From assembly GCA_026874595.1 (NCBI GenBank), contig CM049316.1, forward strand, positions 73,315,176 to 73,379,175: 64,000 nucleotides of DNA. Direction: 5' to 3'. The DNA is from Sipunculus nudus (taxonomy: Eukaryota; Annelida; Sipuncula; Golfingiida; Sipunculidae). The position numbers and the translations under genes were made by a program. Shown one piece after another: positions 37,431 to 49,825 of this stretch (positions within the stretch are counted from its first letter, which is position 1; the number at the start of each line of letters is the position of its first letter). Under the pieces are notes generated by a model, which ran no database searches, was not told where the DNA came from, and saw only the letters and a list, made by a program, of their open reading frames with translations.

Positions 37431-38830
37431 AATGAAACAGTTGTACGGACTTTTTTTCGCAATGCCTGCAGATATTGGCCTGATTTTTGGTGTGTGGGCA
37501 GATATAGACCAGTTATAGATCGAGTTCGCGTTTCGTCCCGGTTGACCTACTTTTGACCGTTTTACGGCTCTTAAACTTAGAAAATTTCATGAAAAATAGA
37601 AATATTCATGACAGATACACATGTACGGACTTTTTTTCGCAATGCCTGCAGATATTGGCCTGACTTTTGGTGTGTGAGCAGATATAGACCAGTTACAGAT
37701 CGAGTCCGCATTTTGTCCTGGTTGACCTACTTTTGACCGTTTTACGGCTCCTAAACTTAGAAAATTTCATGAAAAATATGAAATTTCATGACAGATACAC
37801 ATGTACGGTTTTTTTTCTCAGTGCCTGCAGATATTGGCCTGATTTTTGGTGTGTGGACAGATATAGACCAGTTACAGATCGAGTTCGCGTTTCTTCCTGG
37901 GTGACCTACTTTTGACCGTTTTACGGCTCCTAAACTTAGAAATTTTCATGAAAAATAGAAATATTCATGACAGATACACATGTACGGACTTTTTTTCGCA
38001 ATGCCTGCAGATATTGTCCTAATTTTTGGTGTGTGGGCAGATATAGACCAGTTACAGATCGAGTTTGCGTTTCGTCCCGGTTGACTTACTTTTGACCGTT
38101 TTACGGCTCCAGAACATAGAAAATTTCATGAAAAATATGAAATTTCATGACAAATACACATGTACAGACTTTTTTCGCAATGCCTGCAGATATTGGCCTG
38201 AATTTTGGTGTGTCGGCAGATATTGACCAGTTACAGATGGAGTTCACGTTTTGTCCCAGTTGACCTATTTTTGACCGTTTGACGGTGCTCTAACATAGAA
38301 AATTTCATAAAAAGGTGCACATGTATGGACTTTTTTTCGCAGTGCCTGCAGATATGGGCCTGATTTTTGGTGTGTAGGCAGATAATGACCAGTTACAGAT
38401 CGAGTTCTTGTTTTGTCTCAGTTGACCTACTTTTGACCATTTGACTGCTCCTGAACAAAGAAAGTTTCATGAAAAATATAAATTTTCATAACAAATGCAT
38501 ATGTACTGACTTTTTTTCCTCAATGCCTGCAGATACCACCCTGATTTTTTTTGTGTGGGCAGATAATGACAGTTACAGATCGAGTTTGCGTTTCATCCTT
38601 GTTGACCTACTTTTGATTGTTTTACGGATCCTAAACATAGAAAATTTCATGAAAGACAGAAATTTTTATGGAAAATGCACATGTATGGACTTTTTTTCAC
38701 AATGTCCGCATATACTGGCATGATTTTTGGTGTGTTGCTTGATAATGACCCGTTACAGATCGAGTTTGCATTTTGCCCTTGTTGACCTACTTTTGACCAT
38801 ACGACACCTCCTGAACTTAAAAAAATTTCC
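37431..38830 (+). repeat. ~180-bp tandem repeat, eight monomers, inside Helitron
   Basis: The motif gtacggactttttttcgca recurs, with changes, at about 37443, 37623, 37803, 37983, 38163, 38326, 38506 and 38686: spacing 180, 180, 180, 180, 163, 180, 180. Each monomer also has tgcctgcagatattggcctga, cagttacagatcgagtt and ttgacctacttttgaccgtt. Identity is higher between the first four monomers than in the last three, which fits expansion from one end. Confidence 0.92.
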
Positions 38831-38873
38831 AAATTTTACAAATGTTTCTAATTTGCCCAAGGCGGGGGCATTC

Positions 38874-38894
38874 GTGTCGTTCCGACACATCTAG
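38874..38894 (+). other. Helitron 3' hairpin and CTAG end
   Basis: Stem GTGTCG/CGACAC with loop TTC, then AT and CTAG. This structure is the termination signal of Helitron rolling-circle transposition. Confidence 0.8.
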
Positions 38895-40139
38895 TTTATT
38901 TTGTCTGTCTGTGATGGCCCAATAAGAGTATAAACATTGTCATTTTGAAGCAAAGATGACGTATGTAGGCGCTTGTGTGTACAATTACACACTGAAATAT
39001 CGTAGTTGTGTACATTTTTGTCCAACCAGGCCTTTGAAATCATTTGTGTACTTAAAAGAAAATGAGGAAAAGAAGATAATTAATTTAAATGAAGCGTGGT
39101 AAATCACCACAGAGATTTTTGACGAATTGTTAATAGCGGGTAATAATTGGGGTACTAGAGGACCCTCCCTGGCCCCGTACAAGTTATCAAGAATAGAGAG
39201 TAAGATTTCTATTGTTAAAATTTAATACACATACCCACATATTCACCAACATCTCTGCTGTACATATAGATGGCAGCAACACTTTTTACACGTCTATTTC
39301 TGGGATTTGTCAAGGAATGGAATGGAGAGAGCGTTTGTTGTTTAACATATTTTAAATACATGAAGACACGAACCCGAAGAGTAATACGGTTACATGGTTC
39401 TTAAATAAAAAGGAGAATCACTAACCAGCAGAATGACAAATTACTAACATCCTGAAACTCCAGTGACATAGTCTGTCACTTATTATATGAAGAATAAACG
39501 GAAGCTATTTTTAAAACGTATATTTATTTTTCTGTCACTTTGATGAGTTGTCTGGTTTCCATGGTTATATAGGATAATTTGCCTATGCACTTTCCCGGAG
39601 TATTTGTTTCTGATGACAATTATCAATAAAACATCCTCCATATATATTTACATATAATAACAACAATGTAAAAGCTGAAACATAAAACCGCGATTGTATG
39701 TATAATGGTGGTTAAGCTGAGACAAGACTTGCAACAGATAATTTGTTTTAGCATTATCTTCAACGGAGAGGACATGTAGTGCGATGTTTCACTTGGGTAT
39801 GTATACACATTATATATTTACCAGATTGGTATGTAATATCATGTTAATATTTTTAAACAATTCAGTGAACCAACCAGTGTATACATGTATGTAAAAATAC
39901 CCAGGTAATATGGTATGGTTCAGATACATTTTAAATCATTATAATATTTTTACCGATATAACATATTTTTTGTGCATTACATAACCATGCTATTTGTGAT
40001 ATTTTGTAAGGTTTTCTTATAATCATTGCATGTGTTATATAGGCTTGAATAAAATAATTACATCCGGAGATATTTCGGAACTCCTTGACTTTCACGTCGT
40101 TATATAAGATATAATCAATACTATTGCAGGGGAGAAGGA
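38895..40139 (+). promoter_or_regulatory. upstream region of lectin-like receptor copy A (duplicated block start)
   Basis: 39050-39440 matches 46370-47080 and 39480-39640 matches 48170-48340 in front of receptor copy B. The shared piece includes ggttatataggataat (39563-39578; 48276-48291), a possible TATA box. A pyrimidine-poor but AG-ending acceptor (tattgcag, 40122-40129) precedes the start codon by 10 bases, so a 5' UTR intron is likely. The promoter role is inferred only from position and conservation. Confidence 0.35.
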
Positions 40140-43100
40140 ATGGATATTTGGTTGCTGGTGGTGGACATCATTTTCTTAGAATCAATTATAGGTAATGGCG
40201 TCATGGAAACGTTAAACAAATCTTTTGTTATAAATGATATATTCACTATTTTATCATATAATTTTCTAATAGTTTTTAATTTTTTTATTCACTATCAAAA
40301 GTGCATGGGGTTCTATAAACAAACCATCTTTATCTTTAAAAGTATGAAAACTTTTCCCGTAATCTTCTTTTACTGTTAAGAGTAATGAACAGACTGAGAA
40401 AGAAATGCATGTGTTTTTGATAAAATAACAGTTATTTTGCATTCATTTGTCATTCCTGATTTCCAAAATAAATATCCTAAGCTTCAAGATATCCAAATTC
40501 CATAATATTATAGCACTTTTCTTATATATATAGCTTTCGAAGATGACGCCACTTATCATACAAAACTCACTTATACACAGGGACATACTTAACTGTCAGA
40601 ACCAGAGGAGCCACCTGTCAGATATTAAGAGTAAGTCACTTTCTTATAACATGAGAAGACGTTGAATTGACAATGTATGGACTAATTTACATTTCAAACC
40701 CGACGAACAGTGGAAATGGCTGAACGGGAGTCTGTATGGGTGTAAGAAACTACCTTACTCTTTGGCTGAAACATAGATGGTTCACAGATGACCTAATATT
40801 ATAAATACTTAATTGGTAACAGTAGTAATGTAAAGGCATAAAAACTGCGGCCTGAATCCCATTTTGGTCATTTCAGTAACGCGAGCACATACAAATAATA
40901 TTAGTGTCATTATTTATATGACATATCAATACCAGTTTCTATATGAAGTAAATATAAAACGTGTAAGAATCCCATGCTTCTACCCATGTATTTAATAATT
41001 ATTATTAAAACCAAAATAACTCAAGTCGAATTCCCGTTTTGCCAGAAGCTAGGTGACTGCAGATTTCTATTTTGAAATTTACTTTGAAGAAATTAATCAT
41101 TACACTTAACAGAAATCTTAATGGCTGATGTTTGTTTAAAGACTAGATGTGTGAAGTCTCTTCTAAGAAACCTTCAGTCGAAACTTGACAAATATTATTT
41201 TCTTTTATAACAATTCTTTGATGTGTTTTTTCCAGTCCCCGAATCAACAATTATGCGAATTAAAGACGACTATAATTGCACGATGATTCGGGCAGACACA
41301 CTCTATGCCACCAACTGCTTTATTAAGTTGGACTGGGCATTATGTGCACTCAATGGTATATATTACCTGTACAATTTTTGATACAAAAATTTTATAATGC
41401 CAGTTGCCTGATTGTCCCGTTCAAGCATGAAATATATGACACGTTTATTTCTATAATTTCATTCTGTTAATTTTTAATATTCAATATACAACAGACGAAT
41501 AATACAATAATATGAATATCAAGTAATAAAATTTACATATAATACATAACTTAATGTGTGAAGTTCCTTCTATATATAACTTTATCTTCTGCAATAACTG
41601 TTTCAATAAAGATTTCTGCCTGTAACAAGTGCATGGAGCATCTTTAACGTCAAGTACGAACAATTCAGATGCGAAAGAGTGGCACAAGTAGGGTCTTCCG
41701 TTTTTTTTTTTTCTATTTTTCCTAAGGTTCTAGGTCCTTTGTGAAATTGAACAAGCCAGGGAATTGGTTCAGTGCAATGTTGAGGTGTCACGAAACCCCA
41801 AATAGTCTGCTCCTCAAAAGAAATGTAACTGCTCCAGGACCATACGAGGACTCCTGGACAGGCCTTACGCGAGGCGGCTGGTCCTTTTACAGTGGCGACG
41901 AGCGTAAGTTTTATACACTCAAATGTTTTTCTTAATGTGGACACTTACGCGTAGATGGCGCTTCATCCGGATTCATTAAATAGTTTGGCTTTTCCACTCT
42001 TCGAACCGAGGTGTTCTCACAGAAATAAATAAATAAAAATTGTCCTGACTCGTAAATTTTGCATGATAGTTATTTTTTTTTTAATTTTGCTCATTTACTC
42101 CTGCAAATGTAGACTTTTCACTATGAAATTGTATCTGATTAGTGATTGTGTGAAATAAAATATCAAGTCTTGATAGAAAAGTATCGCTATCATCAGCTAT
42201 TAGATAAACGTTATCCTATATTTCATTAAAATGTTTAATGATATAATATACTACTGTATATATATTTCCCAGGGTAATTTTACATTTGGGTGATAATGCA
42301 ATACACACCACGACGAAGACTCTCCAAAATGTGAAATACCTACATTTAAAAATGACCCCTGGCTCCAATATGAATTTCATTTGCTATTACCAACGCCCTC
42401 TACATTCTTTATAAAACATCAGAATCTAAAAAGCATCGTTTTTCTTTCAAATAGTAAATGTCGTTAAAAGACCCCTACTGAAATTACCGATACCATTTAC
42501 CTAATACATTGATTATTATAGGAATTCTTGAATTACATATTATACATAGTTATAATAACTACATGCCCTTGAAACTTATATAAACACAAAATTATATAAA
42601 AGAAAGTTTTTTCTTGTACACACAGAGGAAGTTCGTTTGACCTCTTACCTTTGGAAAGAAGATGCAAAAGCAGAGACAGGACATTACTGCGTCGTGGCCA
42701 TTTTAATCAATGGGTCCGTCAAACTGCAACCTGAAAATTGTGATTCAAAACATGCAGTTATTTTTCAAGTATTTTATTAGATAAAACCCACTTAAAGGAA
42801 TAACGTATACAATAACTTATCATTTGATCAGTATCCTCTTCGAGATTTTGGTCTAGGAGCTACAGGTGCGGCCTCTGAATTCTTTTTAATTTACCGTGTG
42901 TTTTTAAGCTGTCATTGATATTTAAATATATCCATGATGGAAATACATTTTCAAGATAAACGACCATAAAAGGAACTAACAGATTTATTTAGAATACGTT
43001 TAAAATTATTCATAATCTCATGAATATTAACGACATATTTTGTTTCAATTTGGACACCAAAATCCAGCTACAGACATACTGGAATGAAGCTTGTACATAT

Positions 43101-43901
43101 TATAGTGTTATACATAAGTATTTTGGGTCTATTCTTGTTGATCGCCTTCGGATCCCTGGGATGGCTGGCTGTATCGTCATTTTTGGATCACAGGTCAGAA
43201 CCCTGTAGGGACTTTCATCCGACGCGCTCAGGTTTCTCTCCATGTTTCGGTGTTCATAAATAAAATTAACAAAACAATTGGTCGTTCAAATTGACATCAA
43301 TGATCAGGCAAGAGTATCAACAGATCTGGTATTCAGAAAATTCAACTTTGTCTTAAAATATATTGAACGGATGCACCACTTACAAAGATGTCATTTTCAT
43401 TTCATTATGTTTATGTGTATCCAGGTATAGACAGACCATGTAAAAGCAAAATATCGATGCTGCACCCCGTCTGTTGAGACAATTTTTTTCAAATATCCGG
43501 AACTGTAATTTATATTGTTCTGAATGCTTTCCGATATAGATACTTTCAGGCTTGATTAAACATACGAAGTTTGTTCGGAATTGTATTCTACTCAATTAAG
43601 TGACACAAGCTTAATGTACAATCGATACATACACTTGTCCCTGTATTGTATACAATATCTGTACAGAAGACGAAAGCAAGAGCGTAGACTTGAGGAGATC
43701 AGTAGAGCAAACTATGGACCGACCACAACACTGACTGACACACAATGGGTGTACTGCAACCGATACTGGAAGATGACGTCACAAGAAGGCGTCACAAGTG
43801 TGTCGTCACATGAGGACGTCTCGTCACCTAAAGAAGAGGAATTTCCAACAATGCGCACTGACTACACAGACATTCTCGAATATGATATTTCAACAATGTA
43901 A
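40140..43901 (+). pseudogene. transmembrane C-type lectin-like receptor copy A, pseudogene
   Basis: Seven exons match those of copy B: 40140-40191, 40534-40741, 41236-41355, 41727-41903, 42626-42768, about 43049-43193, 43667-43901. Damage is clear. Exon 2 has one extra base (HT then stop instead of DTYC) and a TGA further on. Exon 5 has lost the last conserved Cys and its donor is shifted by one base. The acceptor of exon 6 is AA instead of AG. Exons 1, 3, 4 and 7 are still open, and the tail with YWKM and TDYTDI is well kept. I infer a recent loss of function after duplication. An AATAAA lies near 44514. Confidence 0.88.
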
Positions 43902-44585
43902 TCTACGTCTCTGAGTAAGCACGTATTCGTGAAAAAGAATCAGATCTGTTCTGAAAGACTTATTTTAAAACCAAAGAAATCTGTCGCCCTGATTAATTTC
44001 CGGTTGATATTGATATGATTATTGGTCCTGTAAACAAAAGCACTTTCCCATACAATCCTCGGAGGCTTTTTAAAGAGCATGAATCAAACAAAAGGTTGCA
44101 CTGATGTCGACTTGTAATCTGTTTTGAGAGGGGTATTTCTTCTTTGTAGTAAAAACATTTGGATGCAGAAATACCAACATGTCAAACATTGTTGTTAAAA
44201 AGCGTAAACCATTGATATAGTCCCCCGAGATTACTGATAGTCAACACGGCGAAGAAAATGCGCTTTCTCTGATTCCATCATATTAATTTTTTATTTAAAG
44301 AATCGGATGTTGGACCTGTGGACTAGTTGTCATGATTCCATTATTGTGATATCTAACACATTTATCTACATATATTTGGGTTACGGTTTTAACACCGGTT
44401 AAAGTTAACAGTGTCTGATTTGTATTAACATTAAATCAGATCTTATTATGGAAATTATAACAACATTGCAACCACTTGTTTGTATGGGTCAGGCCCCTGG
44501 GCATTTTAATTGAAATAAAATATATAAAAAAACGATGCATGGCCAAAGGCGAAGTCAAGCCGGTCTGAATACCTAAATTACATAT

Positions 44586-44642
<57 letters not shown>

Positions 44643-45590
44643 GTGTCAACGCTTGCCTCCCTCTGTATTATCTTCATGAAGGACACATTTTTTGTTTCTA
44701 AGAGTTATTTTTTCAATTTTTGTTTTCTAGAGCCTGTACTCCAGTTCCCATGACACTCTGGCATGTGCCCTTTTTTACCACAGCAAAACACTGGTGCTCT
44801 AATGTTTTACAACTAGTCAGGGGTGTTTGTTTTAAAATAAAACTAATTTTCGTAGTGTCGGATAAGGAAGAAAATACAGTATTTGCTATATTCAAGTATT
44901 CTATCGCATGCTGACATACAGCATGTGTGATTATAACTATGCCCTTTGTGGTAAAGAAAGCTTGGATATCTCAATATCAATGCCCTCGACAGTAACCAGG
45001 CTATGTAAGCCATCGCAAAAGACAAAGTTTTTTACAGGAACCTGATCTGTGATTTTTTGGAAAGAATAGACTGGATATCTCTGATAATATAGGAACAGCA
45101 GTCTTGTTTTGGAAAGCGTTACGAACCACTCGGAGTTATTTTTGCGACAGGAACTTTTACAATTTATAATTGTCATAAAGCCAACATACGATAACAGCCA
45201 CTAGGGAAAGCGAATCACGTCATAGTTTCCTGATAAAGGAGAGTTGAGTTTCTGCATATTTAATTTAATCCGATCATTTTTTTTTTTTTGCATTGCCATG
45301 ACACCATAAAGTTAGTTTTGACAAATACATGCATATTATTAACATTAAAAAAATCTAAGCAGAAAACACTGAAACAAAATCGGTTTCTTCATTATTACAA
45401 ATGTTTCTATATTCTGTTTTGTGTAAATATTGAATGATAAGACGGACGTTTTATTTTACAACTGTAAAATGATATACGATCTTAAATTCCATGATCAAAG
45501 TCTATGTGCATGTATTTTTCGTGGTTTAATTGACTCAATACTGATTTATCATGATTATTACCAAGTGTATTTTATCATTTCGTATCATAG
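43902..45590. other. intergenic, no secure gene
   Basis: The duplicated block runs to about 44580 (44520-44575 matches 56826-56880), where a TA microsatellite begins. Minus-strand frames at 44713-45176 are discussed under findings. Confidence 0.5.
44582..44641. repeat. (TA)n microsatellite at the end of duplicated block A
   Basis: About 60 bases of TA with one AAA interruption. The matching place in block B (56932-57046) also has a TA repeat. Confidence 0.95.
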
Positions 45591-46305
45591 ACATCTATGA
45601 TGTCGTGGTAACAACGGATGCCTTCGTCCCCGGTCACGTGACTAAATGTTTCGCATAGGTGACCCGCATCATATCAGCAGATGAGCATATACTTCCTGTT
45701 AGACTTGTACCCAGCAATTTGCTCACTAGTGACTCTCAGTAAATCATTTTGATTTGTAACGTTCAATAGTAATTTATTTTAATTAGGACGGAAGAAAATA
45801 GAAAGAGTGTGGCATGGGTACTAGTCTGAATTTCATACTTGAACAGAGTCTTTAAGTTTAACGATAATCAGAAAATTTAAAAATGAATTATTTCAATAAT
45901 TTTTTAAAGATTAAATTTTCCATTATATGAGTGATTCATGTATACAATTTTAAAGGTACCTATTTCATTAAGGGAAAATAATTTTTGTGACATATCACAT
46001 GTTTGTATTTAAATTTATAAACACATGTCAGTTTACAATATCTGTCTTTTCCTTTGTAATATATCGTTATTTTTTAATGCAAACAAAATTCTTTCTCCTT
46101 TTGGCTGATAGGTAGTCGCTACGTGCTTGTCATGAGGAAAGCCTTTTTAAATAAAACAATAGTTTTCAAAGAGTGGCTGGAACCTCGCATTCAACTACTA
46201 TAAGAAAACAGAGTATGGGAACTGCTTCTCAGGGAGGAGTTTCCAAATAACCAAACAAATGAAGATGGTTTAGTCTTTGTACTAAAGGTCCAGCTTGAAA
46301 AATGA
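45591..46305 (+). pseudogene. METTL27-like methyltransferase copy 4, pseudogene (exons 4 and 5)
   Basis: On the plus strand, opposite to the other copies. Exon 4 (45591 to about 45683, behind AG) reads DIYDVVVTTDAFVPGHVTKC and then meets TAG. Exon 5 (46112-46305, behind ATAG) reads RYVLVMRKAF, later EWLEPRIQLL, a TAA, and then WELLLREEFPNN...DGLVFVLKV up to TGA. These match TYDAVVTTGSF and RLEPRIQQV / WRLLLRETLPNY / VVFVLN of copy 1. Exons 1-3 are not found upstream. It ends 60 bases before the duplicated block B begins. Confidence 0.85.
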
Positions 46306-47509
46306 ATCTACTCAGATGATTATTTATTACTAATGTAACTTATGATTTATTTATAAATGTCAAAAAAAAAGAGGAAAGGAAGATATTTACTTTAAAATGT
46401 AGGGGAAAGCGTGGTTGATCACCACCTATATTTTTTGACGAATTGTTAACATCAGGCAATAATGGGGGTATCAGAGAACCCTTCACTAGCCCTGTACAAG
46501 CCATCTAAGCTGATGACTTGTCAGATTTAGACACGAAATTTCGGAGGTCTCTTGATGCACAGATTCAAATCAGATACACAACGGCTACAAAGAGGCAGGT
46601 ATACAGGTCATGCATACACACAGAGAATACAGGTTATGCATGCCTAGCAGACAGCAATTAATTTTGATGAAATCGTATCATTAAGATCATCATCATCATC
46701 TCCCATTCCTTTTTCACTACATAACATCTGGACGAGGTCAATAATGCATGATGTGAGTGTTTTTAGTGCAAAGTTATTAAATAATGACAAGATTATTATA
46801 AAATAATTAAAACATTTAGGTAAGCATTAATAACCTGGTTGTGCCGACCTGGTACGTTCCTGAATTAGTTAATTGCTACGACATCGAGAAATGAGAGTGA
46901 GATTTGTTTTGTATGTATTTAATACGCTAACCCGAATATCACCTCCGCTGTACAAACATTTCACACCATCACATTTGCCTGGTTTTCTGGGAAGGAGAAA
47001 TCACGTTTGTGGTTTTACATATTTTTAATACTCCAAGACACGAGCCTAAGCACGATGTGAGCATGCATGGTTATAACATTAATAACTGTCACAAAATGGA
47101 TCGTGTCATTTTGTTTTATTTTCATTTCTCGGGTTTACTGTACCGAATTAGCTGTACATTTGTATTTGTTGAGCGAGAAGTGACGCGCTGGTCAGAGCAT
47201 TGTTTCCTTAAACATAGGCCGCTTCAGTGCCAATTTGGTGAGTGCACTGCAGGCCTTTGTTAAATCTCTTTGGGGATCTGGTTATGCCTTTCGATAAAAG
47301 CGATTGCTATAGAATTATAGTGTTTTGTTGCAAGCCTATTTAGTATTCAGCGTGCTTATGAATATAGATGGGCCATAGTTGAAACAGTAGGCGATTCATT
47401 GTATTCGCCTTGTGATTACAAATAAACCTCCAGGGTAGAAGTGTTTTTAAGAACGTGCAGACGATTATTTTGGGGTCAGGCACAAAGTAGAGCCTGCAGA
47501 GACACGAAA

Positions 47510-47785
47510 TTCCGCTGCCCAATGACCAATGAGGTGCTGTCCAGTAAGGTTCCGCTGCTCAGTGGCCAGTGAGGTGCTGTCCAGTGAGGTGCCACTGCCC
47601 TGTGACCAATGAGGTGCCACTGCCCAGTGACCAGTTAGGTGCTGTCCAGTGAGGTGCCGCGTCCAAGTGACCAGAGATGTGTCCAGAGAGGTGCTGTCGC
47701 CCAGTGATCAGAAATGTGACCAGAGAGGTGCTGCCGCCCAGTGACCACCGGTTGTCCAGTGAGGTACTGTGAGGTGCTGCCAGCC
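47510..47785. repeat. minisatellite of gaggtgctg / cccagtgacca units
   Basis: Short words gaggtgctgtccagt, gaggtgccactgccc and cagtgaccag alternate in irregular order about ten times. The basic period is near 20 bases and higher-order units near 40. It is clearly GC-richer than its surroundings. Confidence 0.75.
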
Positions 47786-48341
47786 GAAGTCTAGAATCAC
47801 TGGTCCAAGAGATCTAGAGACTGATAGAGACTTTTAATAAAGTTATTATTTAGTTTAGGTGTAACAGGCTAGGAACCGATCTGGTAGGTGATTTTGAACT
47901 CTGTATCTTTAATGTTCTTTAATATACTCTTGTTGTTTAAACCGCAGACTTGTGATTTATTGTGTGCCTGAGAATTAATACGTTGAGTGCGCCATCAAAA
48001 CCACACAATCTCTACTTTTCAACGTTGAACCATAGGCAACCCGGTCCGTCACTTGGCAAGGGCACTCTTTTCCTTGGGCACCAGAAAGGGGTAACTTTTA
48101 TCGGGGGACAATAACAGAGATAACAGTTGATGAACATCACGACCGATAATTAAAATCCTGACACTTAAGTCCCGTCTGTTTACTTTACCAGTTACTTCTT
48201 ATCTGTAGAATAAACAGAGGCTAATTAATATATGTTTTTCTACCACTTTAATGGGGGAGTAATCCGGTTTGCACGGTTATATAGGATAATTGACACTTGC
48301 ACTTTCCAAGAGCAATTGAATATGATTACAATTGTCTATAA

Positions 48342-48344
<3 letters not shown>

Positions 48345-48415
<71 letters not shown>
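48345..48415. repeat. (TA)n microsatellite
   Basis: About 35 TA units, shortly behind the conserved tatataggataat element. Confidence 0.95.
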
Positions 48416-48418
<3 letters not shown>

Positions 48419-49680
48419 ATTAAAAATGGTCAAGGAAGGTTCTTTTAAATAAAACCATGTTTACATGTATTATTGTTATGCAGCTGAGAGAAGACTCGCA
48501 ACAGATATGTTGTTTTAGGAGGATAATCTTCAACGCTGAACACATGTGGTGCACTTTTTCACGAGGGTTTGTATATAAATTAGATATTTACCACATTATA
48601 TGTAATATCATAAATTTGTAGTGAACTGATTCGGTTAAACAACTATATATATGCATATAGATAATATGGTATATTCAGATACATTATAAATCATTATTTT
48701 ATCACAGAAATACTATATTAACATTATCACTAGTATCACCAGAGAAATGTGACTTATTTATTTTATTATTATGGTATTGCATATATTAGTAAGGGGAGAA
48801 TAACCAGATGATTATTTCTATAATTTGTTTTTCATTTGTATCCGGTATCATGTATCGATTTTAGCGTGGGAACGTAGCTTCAGAGGACCAAGATGTTTAT
48901 TTGATGTTGGTTTCAGTAAGGTTGTAATTTTTCGAAAATTGTTTTTTTAACCTAGACTTTTTTTTCTTTTTCCCATACTTTTGTCTATGGATGCATGTCC
49001 ATTTAAGTAATTATACATTGAACGACCGGCATCATATTATTGCAAGGCGGTAGGCAAAGAGCTCACGATGTGTTTAGTAAGCATCAGTATATAGGCTGGA
49101 AACGCGTAAGTAAAGACTCAATCTCATAGGTCAGCAAAATAAATGGTGTAGTCTGAGAGTTTGTCGGTGCAGAGGAAGCTCCGTGGTTGTCTGTGAGCTG
49201 ATCAGCTGAGGATCGATTTCCCGATGTGTTGTATGTCAAAGTCTGCGGACGACCAACATTAATCTCACTAATGGACTTGTGAGTTGTGTTTACAGAAGCA
49301 CTTGTAAGGAGCCGATGAGTTTCTGAAGTGGTGAAGCCCAGCAAACAGATCAGGACAATTATATGTGAATGGAACCGAAAATTGCCGTGTGCGGTTGCAT
49401 ATTTGGGTACAAGAGTGCTGGATATATCCAGGGGAATACTGCAGTGACAGATATTGTCTGAATTATGTTACAGAGAAGGTTGTGAGCATATATGTCAATG
49501 ATTCGGAGAAACGAGTGCTTCGGGAGTGGAGACTGTGTCAAGCCAGTGTTTTGTTTTGTTTTAAGGCGAGAAGCGCTTGTGCGTGTGTATACAGTGGTAG
49601 CCGCCTGGACTCGAGGAGTGCATACACGTGCACGACGATCATGTGACCCGCGGCGAGGTACCAGTCGAACGTTCTGTGAA

Positions 49681-49740
49681 TAGGGCGTATGCACTTAAGC
49701 CACAGGCAAGCTGATGTAGGGGCAAACAAGCTAGGGGCAC
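49681..49740. repeat. left terminal inverted repeat
   Basis: Inverted match to 51212-51271; the core gctgatgtaggggcaaaca is identical, the rest about 70 percent alike with small indels. Confidence 0.8.
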
Positions 49741-49825
49741 AGCATCTGGACATCGGTCAGATGCAGGCTGTATCACTAGCTGACCACTCGGGGGTTACAG
49801 TCCTATCATTGATCAATCATTAAAT

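Larger units (their letters stand above)
37343..38894 (+). mobile_element. non-autonomous Helitron-like element with tandem core
   Basis: The element starts with TC after an A (37342) and ends CTAG before a T (38895), the A|T target and TC...CTRR ends of Helitrons. A perfect 6-bp hairpin (38874-38888, GTGTCG ttc CGACAC) stands two bases before CTAG, as Helitron 3' ends require. Subterminal inverted repeats TGCCCCCGCC (37351-37360) and GGCGGGGGCA (38861-38870) frame the inside. Between them are (GTCATTCC)4 near 37397-37430 and eight ~180-bp monomers. There is no Rep/helicase frame, so it depends on another element. Confidence 0.85.
46306..49680. other. upstream part of duplicated block B with insertions
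   Basis: 46370-47080 and 48170-48760 correspond to 39050-39440 and 39480-39970 of block A. Between them 47085-48170 is extra and contains a GC-richer minisatellite and an AATAAAG at 47835, possibly part of an unidentified repeat. 48780-49680 has no counterpart in block A. No gene was recognised. Confidence 0.5.

Noticed and set aside
37330-38723. Several 60-84-codon frames in the 180-bp repeats
   Set aside because: They recur with the monomer period and are explained by the tandem repeat; no protein resemblance.
37343-38894. CRISPR-like array because of regularly spaced repeats
   Set aside because: The whole 180-bp unit is repeated without unique spacers, and the context is eukaryotic; this is a tandem core of a Helitron-like element.
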